Of a DNA stretch of 64,000 nucleotides, positions 38,001 through 46,640 are shown piece after piece. Position 1 is the stretch's first letter. Each line of letters begins with the position of its first letter. Below the pieces are notes generated by a model. It saw nothing but the letters and a program-made list of their open reading frames with translations. It did not search any database and had not been told where the DNA came from. This DNA is from Phytopythium helicoides (Eukaryota > Oomycota > Peronosporomycetes > Pythiales > Pythiaceae): the NCBI GenBank assembly GCA_024867545.1, contig JANFNE010000004.1, positions 1,054,001-1,118,000 on the forward strand. The letters are read 5' to 3'. The position numbers and the translations under genes are program-made.

Positions 38001-40849
38001 ACGGACAGCTCGCTGGACGACCGATCACGGTTTACACGCGATTCTCCACGCTGGAATGGGTGTACAAGTCGAAGAATCTCTTTGGACGGACGGTTCAGTT
38101 TGCAGTGATGTTGTCCCCGTGGAGCCTGACAGTTAAGCGGGTGAAGGAGAAAGACACCAAGTTCGTTCAGCTGGTCCATGCATCGATTACACCGTTCATA
38201 TCGCTGGAAGAATCGCTAGCGGAATTCACTCCGCCTAAAAGTTCAGCCGCACCTGTTCCAATTGACCCGCAGCTGATGTATGCCCGACTTCCACGGTCGT
38301 ATGACGGGTATGTGCTGACGTTCGATGGGTCGGCAAAGCCTGAAAAGAGTGGCGGAACAGGGGCGTCGTCCTGGATCATCTGGAAGTTACCAGAGTGGGA
38401 AATTGAATCTGCTGCTTCCGCTCATCTCGACGCTGCAACTGTGAACGAAGCAGAATATATCGGTATGAATCGAGGAGTCAAGGAATGCTTATCAAGAGGA
38501 ATCCAAGAGCTCGTCATCGTGGGCGACTCACGGCTAGCAATCCAGCAAGCCATGGGTGTCATTGCTTGCCACAAGGATTCGCTGAAAATCCACCTGCAAG
38601 AGCACAAACGACTAGTAGCGCAGCTAAAACGAGTACGCTATCGACATGTGGCTCGCTCGTTCAACGCAGCAGCAGACTCGCTGGCTACTGAAGCGCTAAC
38701 CACGCAGACCGGGTGGGAAATCGTCAGTGAGCAGCGAAAAGATGGGCTGAAAGCACTCAACTGTGCAAATAAAGAGCTATACGCTGACGAAGACGACGAA
38801 ATGAAAGCGGAAGAGCATGCCGAGAAGCCCAAAGGAGCTGAACTAACAGCGGAAGAAGTGATGGCACAGCCCCAGCAACGAGACGGACTAGCGGAAGTCG
38901 AACAACCGCCTGGAGTTGTCGCGGCAGTGACCAGGAGCAAGTCGCGGACCAGCGGAAATGACGAAGGGAACCATCAGTATGGTGAATCAGTCGAGAAGGC
39001 ACCGCCCAAGCCGGTGGTAAAGGCAAAGGGAGTAGCAAAGAGCCACCCGCAGCCAGCGGAAGCACCAAACGAGCGAGAAGGAAGCAGGTCTGACCCTCAG
39101 GAGCAAACAGCGGAAGAGCAGCACAACAGCTTGACGCCGGCAGAGTCAGCGGAAACACTGCAGCATGCGTTAGATGAGCGACTGAAGCGCATCGCAGCGG
39201 CACAAGATGAGGAATCAAGGTGGAATCTGCTCAAGAAATACCTGCTGGGCAACATCAGCGAGCTGAGCTACCGTGAAGCGAAAGATTGCTCAAAACTGGC
39301 CGACAGATTCGTCGTGGATGACAAACAGTTGCTACATTACCTTGACAAAGGGAGGAAATGGTCAGTAGAGGAAGATCCAACGCCCGAGCTGAAACTAGTC
39401 GTCCCGACCACCCTGATACCTGAAATACTTCAAACATGTCATGAGAGCTACGAAGGCGGACACCAAGGAATCACTCGAACGTACCACCGCGTTCGACAGG
39501 AGTATTATTGGGTGGGATTGTACCGAGATGTCGTTGATCACGTGAGAGGGTGTGCTGATTGCAGCTCAAGCAAAGGAACACCACAGCTGAGTGGTTATTC
39601 CCCTGGAAACATCCTAGCGGAAAGACCGTTCCAGCTGGTTTCGATGGATTTTGTGATTCCGCTGCCTGAAACCAGCCGCGGGAACACCTCCTTGTTGCTT
39701 TTCCAATGCTCATTTACAGGATATGTCATCGCTAAGCCCATGAGAGACTCAGGGGCGTTAGCTGTAGCGAAGGCATTCGAGGAGAAAGTGTTCCTTCAGT
39801 TCGGAGCCCCAAGCATGATTCGGTCAGACAGAGATGGAAGATTCATTGGCGAGGTTTTCAGCCACTTTAGAGACATGCTGGGGGCTCAGGCTCGAGCAAC
39901 GCTGAGCTATCGACCGCAAGCGAACGGACAGCAAGAACGATCGGTTCAATCAGTGATCAAAACGGTTCGCATCTATGCGGAAGATCCGCTACAGCGTGAC
40001 TGGGATGATATTGCTGAGAAGGTGGTGTTTGCAATCAACACGTCGATGGACGCAACACGGAAGGACACACCATTCTTCTTGGTGCATGGCTGGGATCCCA
40101 AGAACACAATTGGTGCAATGCTATCTCTGTTCAAGGGCCGAGGCGATCAATCAGATGCAGCGAAATGGAGGCGAGAGATATGTCGACAGCACGGAGTAGC
40201 ACTGATCTTAGCCAAACAGTACCAAGCCAAAGAGAAAGCACGGCGAGCGGAATTGCACAATGCACAGCTCACTGAGGCTGAAATTCCAGCGGAAAATGGC
40301 GAATCGGATCACTCTGCTTTCGCAGAAGGTCGGCTGGTATGGCTGTACATGGCAAGAGTTCGACCAGGTTTGGTCAAAAAGCTGGCACACTTGTGGCATG
40401 GTCCTTTCAAAATTCTGCGACGGGTGGATGCGTTTGCTTTCGAGTTGGAACTCCCAAACAAGAGCGGGTATAGGTTTCATCCAGTCGTTCACATTAGCCG
40501 GCTGAAATTGTACCGAGACTATCCTGAGAGACCTACCGTTCCGCTGGTAGATGGACTGGCGGAAACTGACCGACTTGACTTTGATGAGGAATTGCTACCC
40601 GAAGACAGCTGGGAACGAACTCGTAGAGATGGAGAATTCGAAGTTGAAGCAATTTTGGATGATCGGCTACCGCTTTCGACCCGAAGCGGCCGCCAACACC
40701 GTGAATTCTTGGTCAAATGGAAGGGGTACGAGGACCCGACGTGGGAACCGCTTTCGAATTTATCGTGTGGAGGTGTCTTGTACAATTACCTCCTTCAGCG
40801 GAAGCGAGACAACCGACTCCAGGTGGTGCAGGTTGCTGACGAAGAATAA
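35054..40849 (+). CDS. Gypsy Pol polyprotein: protease, RT, two RNase H domains, integrase, chromodomain
   Basis: Pol is read after the -1 shift and has about 1,930 residues. Using bases to locate domains: an aspartic protease has LLDTGANVS near 35465; reverse transcriptase has RLCIDY near 36940 and FVDD near 37395; the resident RNase H lies near 37820-38000; a second RNase H near 38320-38700 has TFDGSA, NEAEY, VGDSRL and HVARSFNAAAD. Integrase follows, with an HHCC finger near 39435-39565 and catalytic Asp (SMDF), Asp (SDRDGRF) and Glu (GQQER) to about 39940. A chromodomain is near 40640-40800 (FLVKWKGYEDPTWEP). In the resident RNase H the usual TDAS motif reads VFAN, so its first catalytic Asp is missing; the second domain keeps its acidic residues. 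The frame is intact and the element may be active. Confidence 0.94.
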   Translation, partial: LAGPPAETGLGSNGLPQLAEPTLDANYICAYVGSAEWLLAEDELGREEMEIGERDVGRKRVRWWDSTAEIPTTWHGAASSRQVSEDDADATQLLQMERVLELKDGERRGWWASKRFDKRIRMRALVNGAVDDTRLKILLDTGANVSMISKKLAERLNLSKAMRRNKVITVQGINDKSGVAGGRVLVKITLGWNTVYVYDLWVMDHNAGVDVVLGTDFMIPAGVRLDMYNLKAKLPDEVVIPLVKSANAAEEPETGEEVLCVPTELLTIEPRGFKDYRAPKNQPGATTHELWVKRTEKLVPTVISARSGRVKSVRLTNVTDSGVCCPPRAEMAVWIPRGRMPQQEGYVRVHSPKYVDWQVIAYSAAKDKQLYHVEKEIYDQWLAKQPPVVPKPEYPWPKAILGRPTARAETVDALAKVQDPAEPVCAAAFAANSPVEASELSAENEGAPVFTPTRECRRVKDSLSELEATYCSATAAASSEKHLDEEPGDTFTREGEPIMMEDYAHELAFLPEVDNSGQNELDFTAENVINSELTAEQQARLVSCLEKHKAILISSGNALPPPAYGVVCDIDVGDHAPIKQKSRRIPLKHMKKLYELLKGLLSAGLIAFSSSEWASPIVIVMKKNKVDIRLCIDYKMVNAVTKILEYAMPLVDDLLTELHSYLWFCSLDAASGFWAIVMSARARLISAFVCPLGHFEWLRMPFGLKNAPMIYQRMIDNALWGFVKPEEGWAERAQRVAQAEKLAENPAEGSETVNAVANDIFSDGAPEDSELVPVFGRRSFVDDICFGAKTAEECLDILERLLARFEECRISVSFTKSLFCKNEVDFLSHKVSGNGLSADKKKLGQLKDLPFPSTKRGVQAFLGALNYYNRFIQDLAVYGAALYQLNDEDFLSEERLGPARAAFDMLKAKAAAAPVLKHFQPDLEVYIMVFANNWALSGTVMQMHDGVLHPVRFCGRVLNDAETRYHPAEREVLALLRVLKVCYGQLAGRPITVYTRFSTLEWVYKSKNLFGRTVQFAVMLSPWSLTVKRVKEKDTKFVQLVHASITPFISLEESLAEFTPPKSSAAPVPIDPQLMYARLPRSYDGYVLTFDGSAKPEKSGGTGASSWIIWKLPEWEIESAASAHLDAATVNEAEYIGMNRGVKECLSRGIQELVIVGDSRLAIQQAMGVIACHKDSLKIHLQEHKRLVAQLKRVRYRHVARSFNAAADSLATEALTTQTGWEIVSEQRKDGLKALNCANKELYADEDDEMKAEEHAEKPKGAELTAEEVMAQPQQRDGLAEVEQPPGVVAAVTRSKSRTSGNDEGNHQYGESVEKAPPKPVVKAKGVAKSHPQPAEAPNEREGSRSDPQEQTAEEQHNSLTPAESAETLQHALDERLKRIAAAQDEESRWNLLKKYLLGNISELSYREAKDCSKLADRFVVDDKQLLHYLDKGRKWSVEEDPTPELKLVVPTTLIPEILQTCHESYEGGHQGITRTYHRVRQEYYWVGLYRDVVDHVRGCADCSSSKGTPQLSGYSPGNILAERPFQLVSMDFVIPLPETSRGNTSLLLFQCSFTGYVIAKPMRDSGALAVAKAFEEKVFLQFGAPSMIRSDRDGRFIGEVFSHFRDMLGAQARATLSYRPQANGQQERSVQSVIKTVRIYAEDPLQRDWDDIAEKVVFAINTSMDATRKDTPFFLVHGWDPKNTIGAMLSLFKGRGDQSDAAKWRREICRQHGVALILAKQYQAKEKARRAELHNAQLTEAEIPAENGESDHSAFAEGRLVWLYMARVRPGLVKKLAHLWHGPFKILRRVDAFAFELELPNKSGYRFHPVVHISRLKLYRDYPERPTVPLVDGLAETDRLDFDEELLPEDSWERTRRDGEFEVEAILDDRLPLSTRSGRQHREFLVKWKGYEDPTWEPLSNLSCGGVLYNYLLQRKRDNRLQVVQVADEE

Positions 40850-40939
40850 CAAGTGAAAGAAGAAGCACCACCAAATGTATTAACCTGCATATGCATTAAC
40901 TCATCCTACGACTTACGAGCGGAAACGAAGAAACGACCC

Positions 40940-43624
40940 TCAAATCTCAGCGATGTCTCCATCATCGTCAGACGCCTCACGAGCGCGAGGCTGGGAAGCA
41001 GGCTCTGGTTGCCGGATGATGGCCATAGTCAGTAGATCTGGCGCGAAACGGTCACCCAGCGTTGGGCGGAAAACGGTCTGGTACGGATGGCCCCACCTCG
41101 CTGTCAGCCACGATCCGCGGTACGACTCGTCCCTATACAGGACAGTCAATTCAGCCAGCCAGTTCGAGGTCCGGGGAGTCCATATCAAGGGAGAAGAACT
41201 GTAAAAAGGGAGAGAAGGATCAACCAAGACACGGAGATCCATCTTCTCCTCCTCCAGCAAAGAGTGCGCCTCGTAGAGGAATCGACCGTAATGAAAGCGG
41301 AGCGAATCAGCACGAGCTTTCCGCTGGCTGACGTAAGCCCTCCATTCACTCTTCAGACGGGCGTTTGGATGCTGGCGGAGATACTTGAGGACGGCCGCTT
41401 GCGGAATCCAGAAATCTCGCTCCCAGAATGCTTGAAACTCTTGATCTCGCAGCCGATTCCACTGCCGAACTAACGTCTTGAGGCCAGTTTGCGTCGAGTT
41501 GAAGAAAAGTGGCTGCTGGAGCTGCAGACCTCGGAACGATTCCCATGGCTTGGCAGAAAGGAATGAAGAGAATGAACTAGCGGAAATCGGCACAACTGCA
41601 GACCCGATGCTGGAGCTCTCATCCCCGAAATTCCGAAACAAGCGCACGTCGCTCCAGTAGTGCTTGCCGGAAGGCGTCTGGAACCTCAAACCGCGCAGAA
41701 CTTTGGTGATGGCATCACCAGTGAGGGTCCTTTTGTCATTAGGTTGAGGCTCAGGCCATAGATCAAGCGTGAGCTGATCGGCCACCTCGAAACCAGCCGT
41801 CACCAGCGAACCACCCCGCTGAGGCACCGGCGTTGCAGAAGTGGCAGTTGCCGAAGCTGAACCGGTGCCACTAGAAGGAGCAGACACCACGTGCGGAACA
41901 GCAGAAGGCTGTGGAACATTGGCCGAGGCTCTTTTCTTGCTAGAAGAACTCGTCGAGGTGGTGCTGGGGGTTTTCCGCTGGCGAGTTGACGAGTTGGGTG
42001 CATCAGAAGACTTGTTTGTCGCCGGAGACTTCCCTTTCTTCTTGGCGGAAACGGTCGGAGCAGCGGGGAGAGACTGCGTGTCGTCTCTGCCAGCGGAGGA
42101 TACCGAGGTTGCACGTGGCTTCTTGCGAGTGGCCGGAGAACTCTGTGTTTCCGCTGGTGCAACGCGCTTCCTCTTGCCCTTAGCAGCGGAAGTTTTCTTG
42201 GGAGTACTTGTTGGCTGGGGCAGGACAGGCGGCGGTTGGTCCGTCAGCTCAAGCTGCGCGATACGAATGGCATCGTCGCGAGCCTTGCGACGAGTGCCGA
42301 CAACTTCAGCAGAATTCTTGCTAGAAGTCGCTGCATGAACGGAATCACCACTCTTGTCAACATCAGCAGCATCAGCAGCGGCTTCCGTGGACGCAGTGGC
42401 ACGATTTTCAGCCAAGACTTGATCAGCAGCTGCAGAAAGAGCACTCAAAGGGACCGCAGAGTCATCAGCAGAAAAAGTGCCACCCGCAACGTGGACTTGG
42501 TCGGGAGAATCTGGCTGAGCCGCGTGAGAGCTATCATCGAAGAGAAATTCTTCAGCTGCAGAGGAAACTTGACTGCGAACGGAGTTTCCGGCAGAACCTG
42601 GTGCAGCACGGTCGACACCAGCAGAAGAAGAGCTTCCTTTCCGCACATCGCTCATCGGAGAGCGCGAAGTCGACTTGTTACTGGCTATGGAAGGTTTTCC
42701 GCTGGGTTTTCCCGCCAGACTCTGTGGTGAATCAACGCTAAAACGTGAAACAGGGGACTGGAGAAGAGATCCAGCAGCAGAAATTCGTACCTCGTCATTA
42801 GAAGAATCAGCGGAAGCGTCAGAGGCGGCTCGAAAGCTAGCTGACCGCGAAATGGGTCGCTTTCCAGCCGCAGAACTTGTGTTTGTCGACTTGCGACCAG
42901 CCTCGGAACGAACGTGGCCACCTACGAGACGTTTCTGTCTGGCGGAACTACGCGCTGGACGAGGGATCTGGTCATCGCTGTCCGAAGGATAGCTCTCAGT
43001 GGACGAGCAGCCCTGAGAATGCTCGTCGGCCGGAGGTAGATCCGATGGCGCAGGTATGGATGAAGCTGCAAAGCTACAAGTGAGAATCACCTCGGCGGAA
43101 TTCACGAAATCAGTGAAATCGGACAACTTACCGTGATTTCCGCTGGACTGATTGCCTTTGGGAGGCAGTAGAACGGGTCGACGAGCGCTTGCCAGCTTGA
43201 CGCGAGCACGTTGGAGCTGGGATTCAACCAGCCGGAGCTTGTGCGAGTCACCATTCGCAGCGGCGAGCTGAAGCTGGGTGCATTCGGCGACTTTCCGAGC
43301 AGCATACTCCTGGATATTGCGGAGCTGCTGGCCGAGAGTAGCGATGGTGGTCTGTTGCGCGTTCAACTCGGCCTGATAACGAGTGTGCAGCCTCTCGTGT
43401 GACTCCGCCAGCCTCGAGAAGTGCTCGCACTGAGCAGCTGAAGTTGCCTGGGAGGCTCGAGAGGCCGTCAGCTCACTGTTGAGCGACACCACCTTGGCGG
43501 AGAGCAGCTTGTTGTCGGAGTCCGCGGTCTTCAGCTGGACTTCGAGGGCGGAAATCCGGCGCTGCTGGACCGCCGATTGCTCCCGCAGGTCACCCACGAG
43601 CTTTTTCAGCTCGCTTGTTTCCAT
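40940..43624 (-). CDS. Antisense ORF of gypsy element: coiled-coil, basic, Ser/Ala-rich protein of unknown function
   Basis: An intact 894-residue frame runs opposite to gag-pol and ends 90 bases from the pol stop, tail to tail. ATG at 43624 follows a GTG three codons earlier. Three parts can be seen. Residues 1 to about 140 have heptad-like Leu and Ala spacing with Glu, Gln and Arg, typical of a coiled coil. The centre (to about 620) is low-complexity Ser/Ala/Pro with basic clusters such as KGKRKRVAP and RKKPR, likely nuclear localisation signals. The last 270 residues are of ordinary composition and rich in Trp and aromatic residues, so probably folded (for example HYWSDVRLF and RFHYGRFLYEAHSLLEEEK). 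I recognise no known domain. An intact frame this long in a recent insertion argues for selection. Plant Tat-lineage gypsy elements also carry antisense ORFs; homology is untested. Confidence 0.75.
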   Translation of the reverse strand: METSELKKLVGDLREQSAVQQRRISALEVQLKTADSDNKLLSAKVVSLNSELTASRASQATSAAQCEHFSRLAESHERLHTRYQAELNAQQTTIATLGQQLRNIQEYAARKVAECTQLQLAAANGDSHKLRLVESQLQRARVKLASARRPVLLPPKGNQSSGNHGKLSDFTDFVNSAEVILTCSFAASSIPAPSDLPPADEHSQGCSSTESYPSDSDDQIPRPARSSARQKRLVGGHVRSEAGRKSTNTSSAAGKRPISRSASFRAASDASADSSNDEVRISAAGSLLQSPVSRFSVDSPQSLAGKPSGKPSIASNKSTSRSPMSDVRKGSSSSAGVDRAAPGSAGNSVRSQVSSAAEEFLFDDSSHAAQPDSPDQVHVAGGTFSADDSAVPLSALSAAADQVLAENRATASTEAAADAADVDKSGDSVHAATSSKNSAEVVGTRRKARDDAIRIAQLELTDQPPPVLPQPTSTPKKTSAAKGKRKRVAPAETQSSPATRKKPRATSVSSAGRDDTQSLPAAPTVSAKKKGKSPATNKSSDAPNSSTRQRKTPSTTSTSSSSKKRASANVPQPSAVPHVVSAPSSGTGSASATATSATPVPQRGGSLVTAGFEVADQLTLDLWPEPQPNDKRTLTGDAITKVLRGLRFQTPSGKHYWSDVRLFRNFGDESSSIGSAVVPISASSFSSFLSAKPWESFRGLQLQQPLFFNSTQTGLKTLVRQWNRLRDQEFQAFWERDFWIPQAAVLKYLRQHPNARLKSEWRAYVSQRKARADSLRFHYGRFLYEAHSLLEEEKMDLRVLVDPSLPFYSSSPLIWTPRTSNWLAELTVLYRDESYRGSWLTARWGHPYQTVFRPTLGDRFAPDLLTMAIIRQPEPASQPRAREASDDDGDIAEI

Positions 43625-43779
43625 CCGATCCACGTCAGCAAGCGATGTGGTGAAGCACTCATCGATTTTCCCGGGTAACGGTGAGGTCGAAGGTGAGACA
43701 TGTCTTTACCGTCGATGACCTCCGAGGTCATTACTGGACAGCGTCAGTATCAGGAGGTGTCGCTATTGGGTTTTGTCAC

Positions 43780-44275
43780 CCGTCGACCGTCGGCTATCGA
43801 CCTTCGACCATCGATGGCCGTTCATCGACTGTCGACCATCGACTATCGGCAGCAGCCCGTTAAACCTGGATGGCAGACCGCCAACTATCGACGGTTGACG
43901 ATCGACTACTGGTCACCGACTGACTGTTCGATGCCATCGGCAGACCGCCAACCGCCAACTACCGATGGTTGACAATTGACCACCAGTTGTCGACTGCTCA
44001 GTATCAGCCGCCGGCCATCGGCCATCAGCCGTCGACGATCGACCATTGACCGCCATCCATCGATCATCGACCGTCTACCGTCGACCCTCGACTAACAACT
44101 GTCAATCATCGACTACCAGAGATTGACGACTTATAACTGGTCACCGGCTATCTCTTAATCGACCATCGACCTTCGACTATCGACCATCGACCATCGACCA
44201 TCGACCATCGACCATCGACCATCGACCGTCAGAATCGACCATCGACCATCGACCTTCGGTCACTGACCGTCGACT
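43780..44275. repeat. Degenerate ACCATCG heptamer repeat in the gypsy element
   Basis: Short units of ATCGACC and relatives (CGACTATCG, CGACCGTCG) fill this stretch. The purest block, near 44180-44226, is six to seven perfect 7-bp copies. It starts about 150 bases upstream of the antisense ORF start and lies inside the element, well before the 3' LTR. It could be a promoter or enhancer array for that ORF or simple replication slippage; nothing in the sequence decides this. Confidence 0.85.
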
Positions 44276-45371
44276 ACCAGACACGCGGAGAGCCAGTGCG
44301 CTGGGCACGTACCCATGGAAGATGGGCTTCACGATTGCACGACAAGGACTAGGAGTGAGTGGACAGCAGGCGAGTAGGCTAGCACTCAGTTGATAATTTG
44401 CCGCGAAGTACACAAGTCCCCGCCTTCTTTGGACTTCCTCGTCAACTCACTCAAGTCAGAACGCTCAAGGGGAGCGTAAGGTGGTGAAGTAAAGGTATTG
44501 GATAACATCCCATTGGTACTGCTCAGCTACATTGGCAGAGCACGACTGGCAACCCGCGCGAGGAACCCAGTCAACCCCACACGCCCGCGGAGTGAAGATT
44601 TCCACGCCGCGGCCACCCAACCCCACTCCTCCTTGCATAGGCGCGTATCACTACCAGTGAGATCGCAGCCGAGCCCTGCACGCAGCGGGTACACAACGTG
44701 ATTTCTCTCAGCCGACCGGGGTAACCCCTCCGTTAGCTGACGTCGGGCGCGTGTGTGAGTGGCGAGTCCGCGGTTCTCGGACCCGCGCTACACCACAGCG
44801 ACGTGATCTCACCGGGCTTGAAGGCGTCCTTCACAACCCGGTACAGGCTGCGGAAGTCCGTCGAGCCCAGGCAAGCATTCGCCTGGCTCACCGTGAGGAC
44901 ATCACGGCAGGAGTGAGCTAGCGCCGCCCCAATGACTGGGGCGACCTGCGCCTCGGCGCGCTCAACCACCCGGTGGAAGAGCGCGGAAGAGATGACGGAG
45001 TCGGGGCGCCGAGCCCCAGGGAACGAGGTCATAGCGCGCCCAACGTCGGCGGAATCCGAGCCGACGCCGCCTGGCTGCGCGAGCAACCGACCCGAGTATT
45101 CGGCGAGGGTGAGCCGCTCAGGAGGCTATGGAACAACAACGAGACATCAGACGACGGAGCCACGTGGCGCATGGGTAGAACACACCACGGCGCACCTCGT
45201 CCTGGACGCGCTGCGGCGGAGAGCCACCAGAAGCCATGCGCGCGGAGGAGATCGAGCTTCGGCCGCGTGCGGTTGATGTGAAGAGCCGGCTGAAATTTCT
45301 GATAGAACCGTCACCGACAGAAAACTGTGCCGCGCGACTCACTGATTGGCTCGTCACGCGCCAGGGGCGGT
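44276..45371. other. 3' non-coding part of gypsy element, with one weak minus-strand ORF and the polypurine tract
   Basis: This 1.1 kb separates the heptamer repeat from the 3' LTR. A minus-strand frame at 44733-45032 (99 codons from ATG 45032) has protein-like composition, for example VLTVSQANACLGS, and lies upstream of the antisense ORF, but I recognise no family and give it low weight. AGGGGCGG at 45363-45370, one base before the LTR, is the likely polypurine tract. I see no other feature. Confidence 0.5.
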
Positions 45372-46386
45372 TGTGGTGAAGCAAATTTCAATTCTGACCA
45401 AGGTCCTGGACAATTTAGCGGCCGGCCGGACATGCGCCCGAAGAAATTGCAATTATGACCAAGCGCCGAGGCTATCAGGCGGGCGCTCCAGCGTCGGGGG
45501 GAAACTATTTACACTTCTGGCCAAAGCACCCATGGGTTGTCCGAGTGTCGCTGGGAGGTTTGGGTACACCAGCCGGTGGCAGGTATGTACCCTCGGACGG
45601 TGACGGTCGGCAGTGTCAGCAGACGGGTACACTGGCCGGTGGCGGGTATGTACCCCGGACGGTGGCGCCTGGAAAGTGCCCGTAGCTGGGTACACTGGAC
45701 GGTGGACAAGCGTGTACAGCCGACTGTGACAAGTGGCCTGTGGCGACAGTCTGGCCGGGTGAGCGGGCGGTGGCAGGAAGGTCGCTCAAGTAGCCCATAC
45801 AAAGGCCAGTCAAACGGCCCAAGGGACAGACGAAGAGGCACCGCTGCTGGTCGGACGCGACTGCTCAGCGGAAGTAGGATTTTTATACTTGCATATTGTA
45901 TAGGAGACAGTAGGAAGATGATGAAGCTATAAAGTAACAAATACAGAGCGGAATTTTCCAAGTCCGACGCAAGCATCTGCGCAAGGTGAGTCGTGGGTGT
46001 GGGCTGGATATGACCGCCGGCTGCACCGACGCACATTGAGTGTCGTGGTTGCGCCCAAGGTCAGGCCAAGAGTTTGGAGTGCTTGGTGGCCCTGTGTGTG
46101 GGCCGAGCCGCCTTTAGTGCGGTGAAAGACCCTTCGGCTGAGGGATCTCGGTCCGTCAGCCGCCGTGTAGTGCCTTGTGCACGTCGTCAGCTCGCTAGCT
46201 GAGGGCACGGAGAGTGCGAGTGCAGCTCGCTGGCTTGCTCGTAGCCAGCGGAGCGGTGTGTGTGTTGCTTGTTGAACCCTGTTCATACGTGTGCAACCCG
46301 GCTTATAGGGAAAGAACCTTGCCAAAAGGGAACACAACGTGAGGGGGGTTCGATACGCCTATATTTTGTTCAATCACTATATCACA
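45372..46386 (+). repeat. 3' LTR of gypsy element
   Basis: This is a 1,015-bp copy of the 5' LTR, with the 63-bp tandem repeat at 45562-45706. One difference from the 5' LTR was found. CTAC follows at 46387 as the right target duplication. Confidence 0.95.
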
Positions 46387-46640
46387 CTACCTAGTTCCCG
46401 TCATCTCGAACGTCCGTGCTTGGCCCCTGAAGGCGCAGCAGTGCTGCGCCAAGCAACTCCTCAGCATTACCGGCTTCTCCTTTTTTGCTCTAAGAAGAAC
46501 CGGCGGTCAACGGCGCTCCCGAAGGAGTCGTCCCCTCCCTCTCTCAAGGTCAGAGCCACCCAAACCAGCACGCCATGTGGCTGGAAACTCCAAAGCGACA
46601 TGCTAGCGGATGGACTGAGGATTCTGGAAATTGTTGGGTT
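46387..46640. other. Spacer 3' of Fanzor copy 1; candidate guide-RNA region
   Basis: This 254-bp stretch is directly downstream of the minus-strand Fanzor frame. TnpB and Fanzor guide RNAs are usually encoded near the 3' end of the nuclease gene, so this would be the place to look; I see no recognisable scaffold. A 9-bp inverted repeat with a one-base centre, GGCGCAGCA-G-TGCTGCGCC, lies at 46432-46450 and could mark an element end or RNA hairpin. Confidence 0.35.

Larger units (their letters stand above)
31786..46386 (+). mobile_element. Complete 14.6-kb Ty3/gypsy chromovirus with dual RNase H and antisense ORF
   Basis: Two 1,015-bp LTRs (TGTGGTG to ATATCACA) flank the element. I found only one difference between them (A at 31849, G at 45435), so insertion is recent. 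CTAC is repeated on both sides (31782-31785 and 46387-46390) as a target duplication. Inside are a tRNA-complementary primer site, gag, a -1 frameshift site, pol with integrase after RNase H (Ty3/gypsy order) and a C-terminal chromodomain, then about 4.5 kb of extra DNA with an antisense ORF and a degenerate 7-bp repeat. Extra length and a second RNase H are known in some oomycete elements. The antisense ORF is the least explained part. Confidence 0.96.

Noticed and set aside
40940..43624. Antisense ORF as a mere shadow frame
   Set aside because: The opposite strand here has no long frame, only short ones, whereas the minus frame is continuous for 894 codons with domain-like segmentation, so I kept it as a likely gene.
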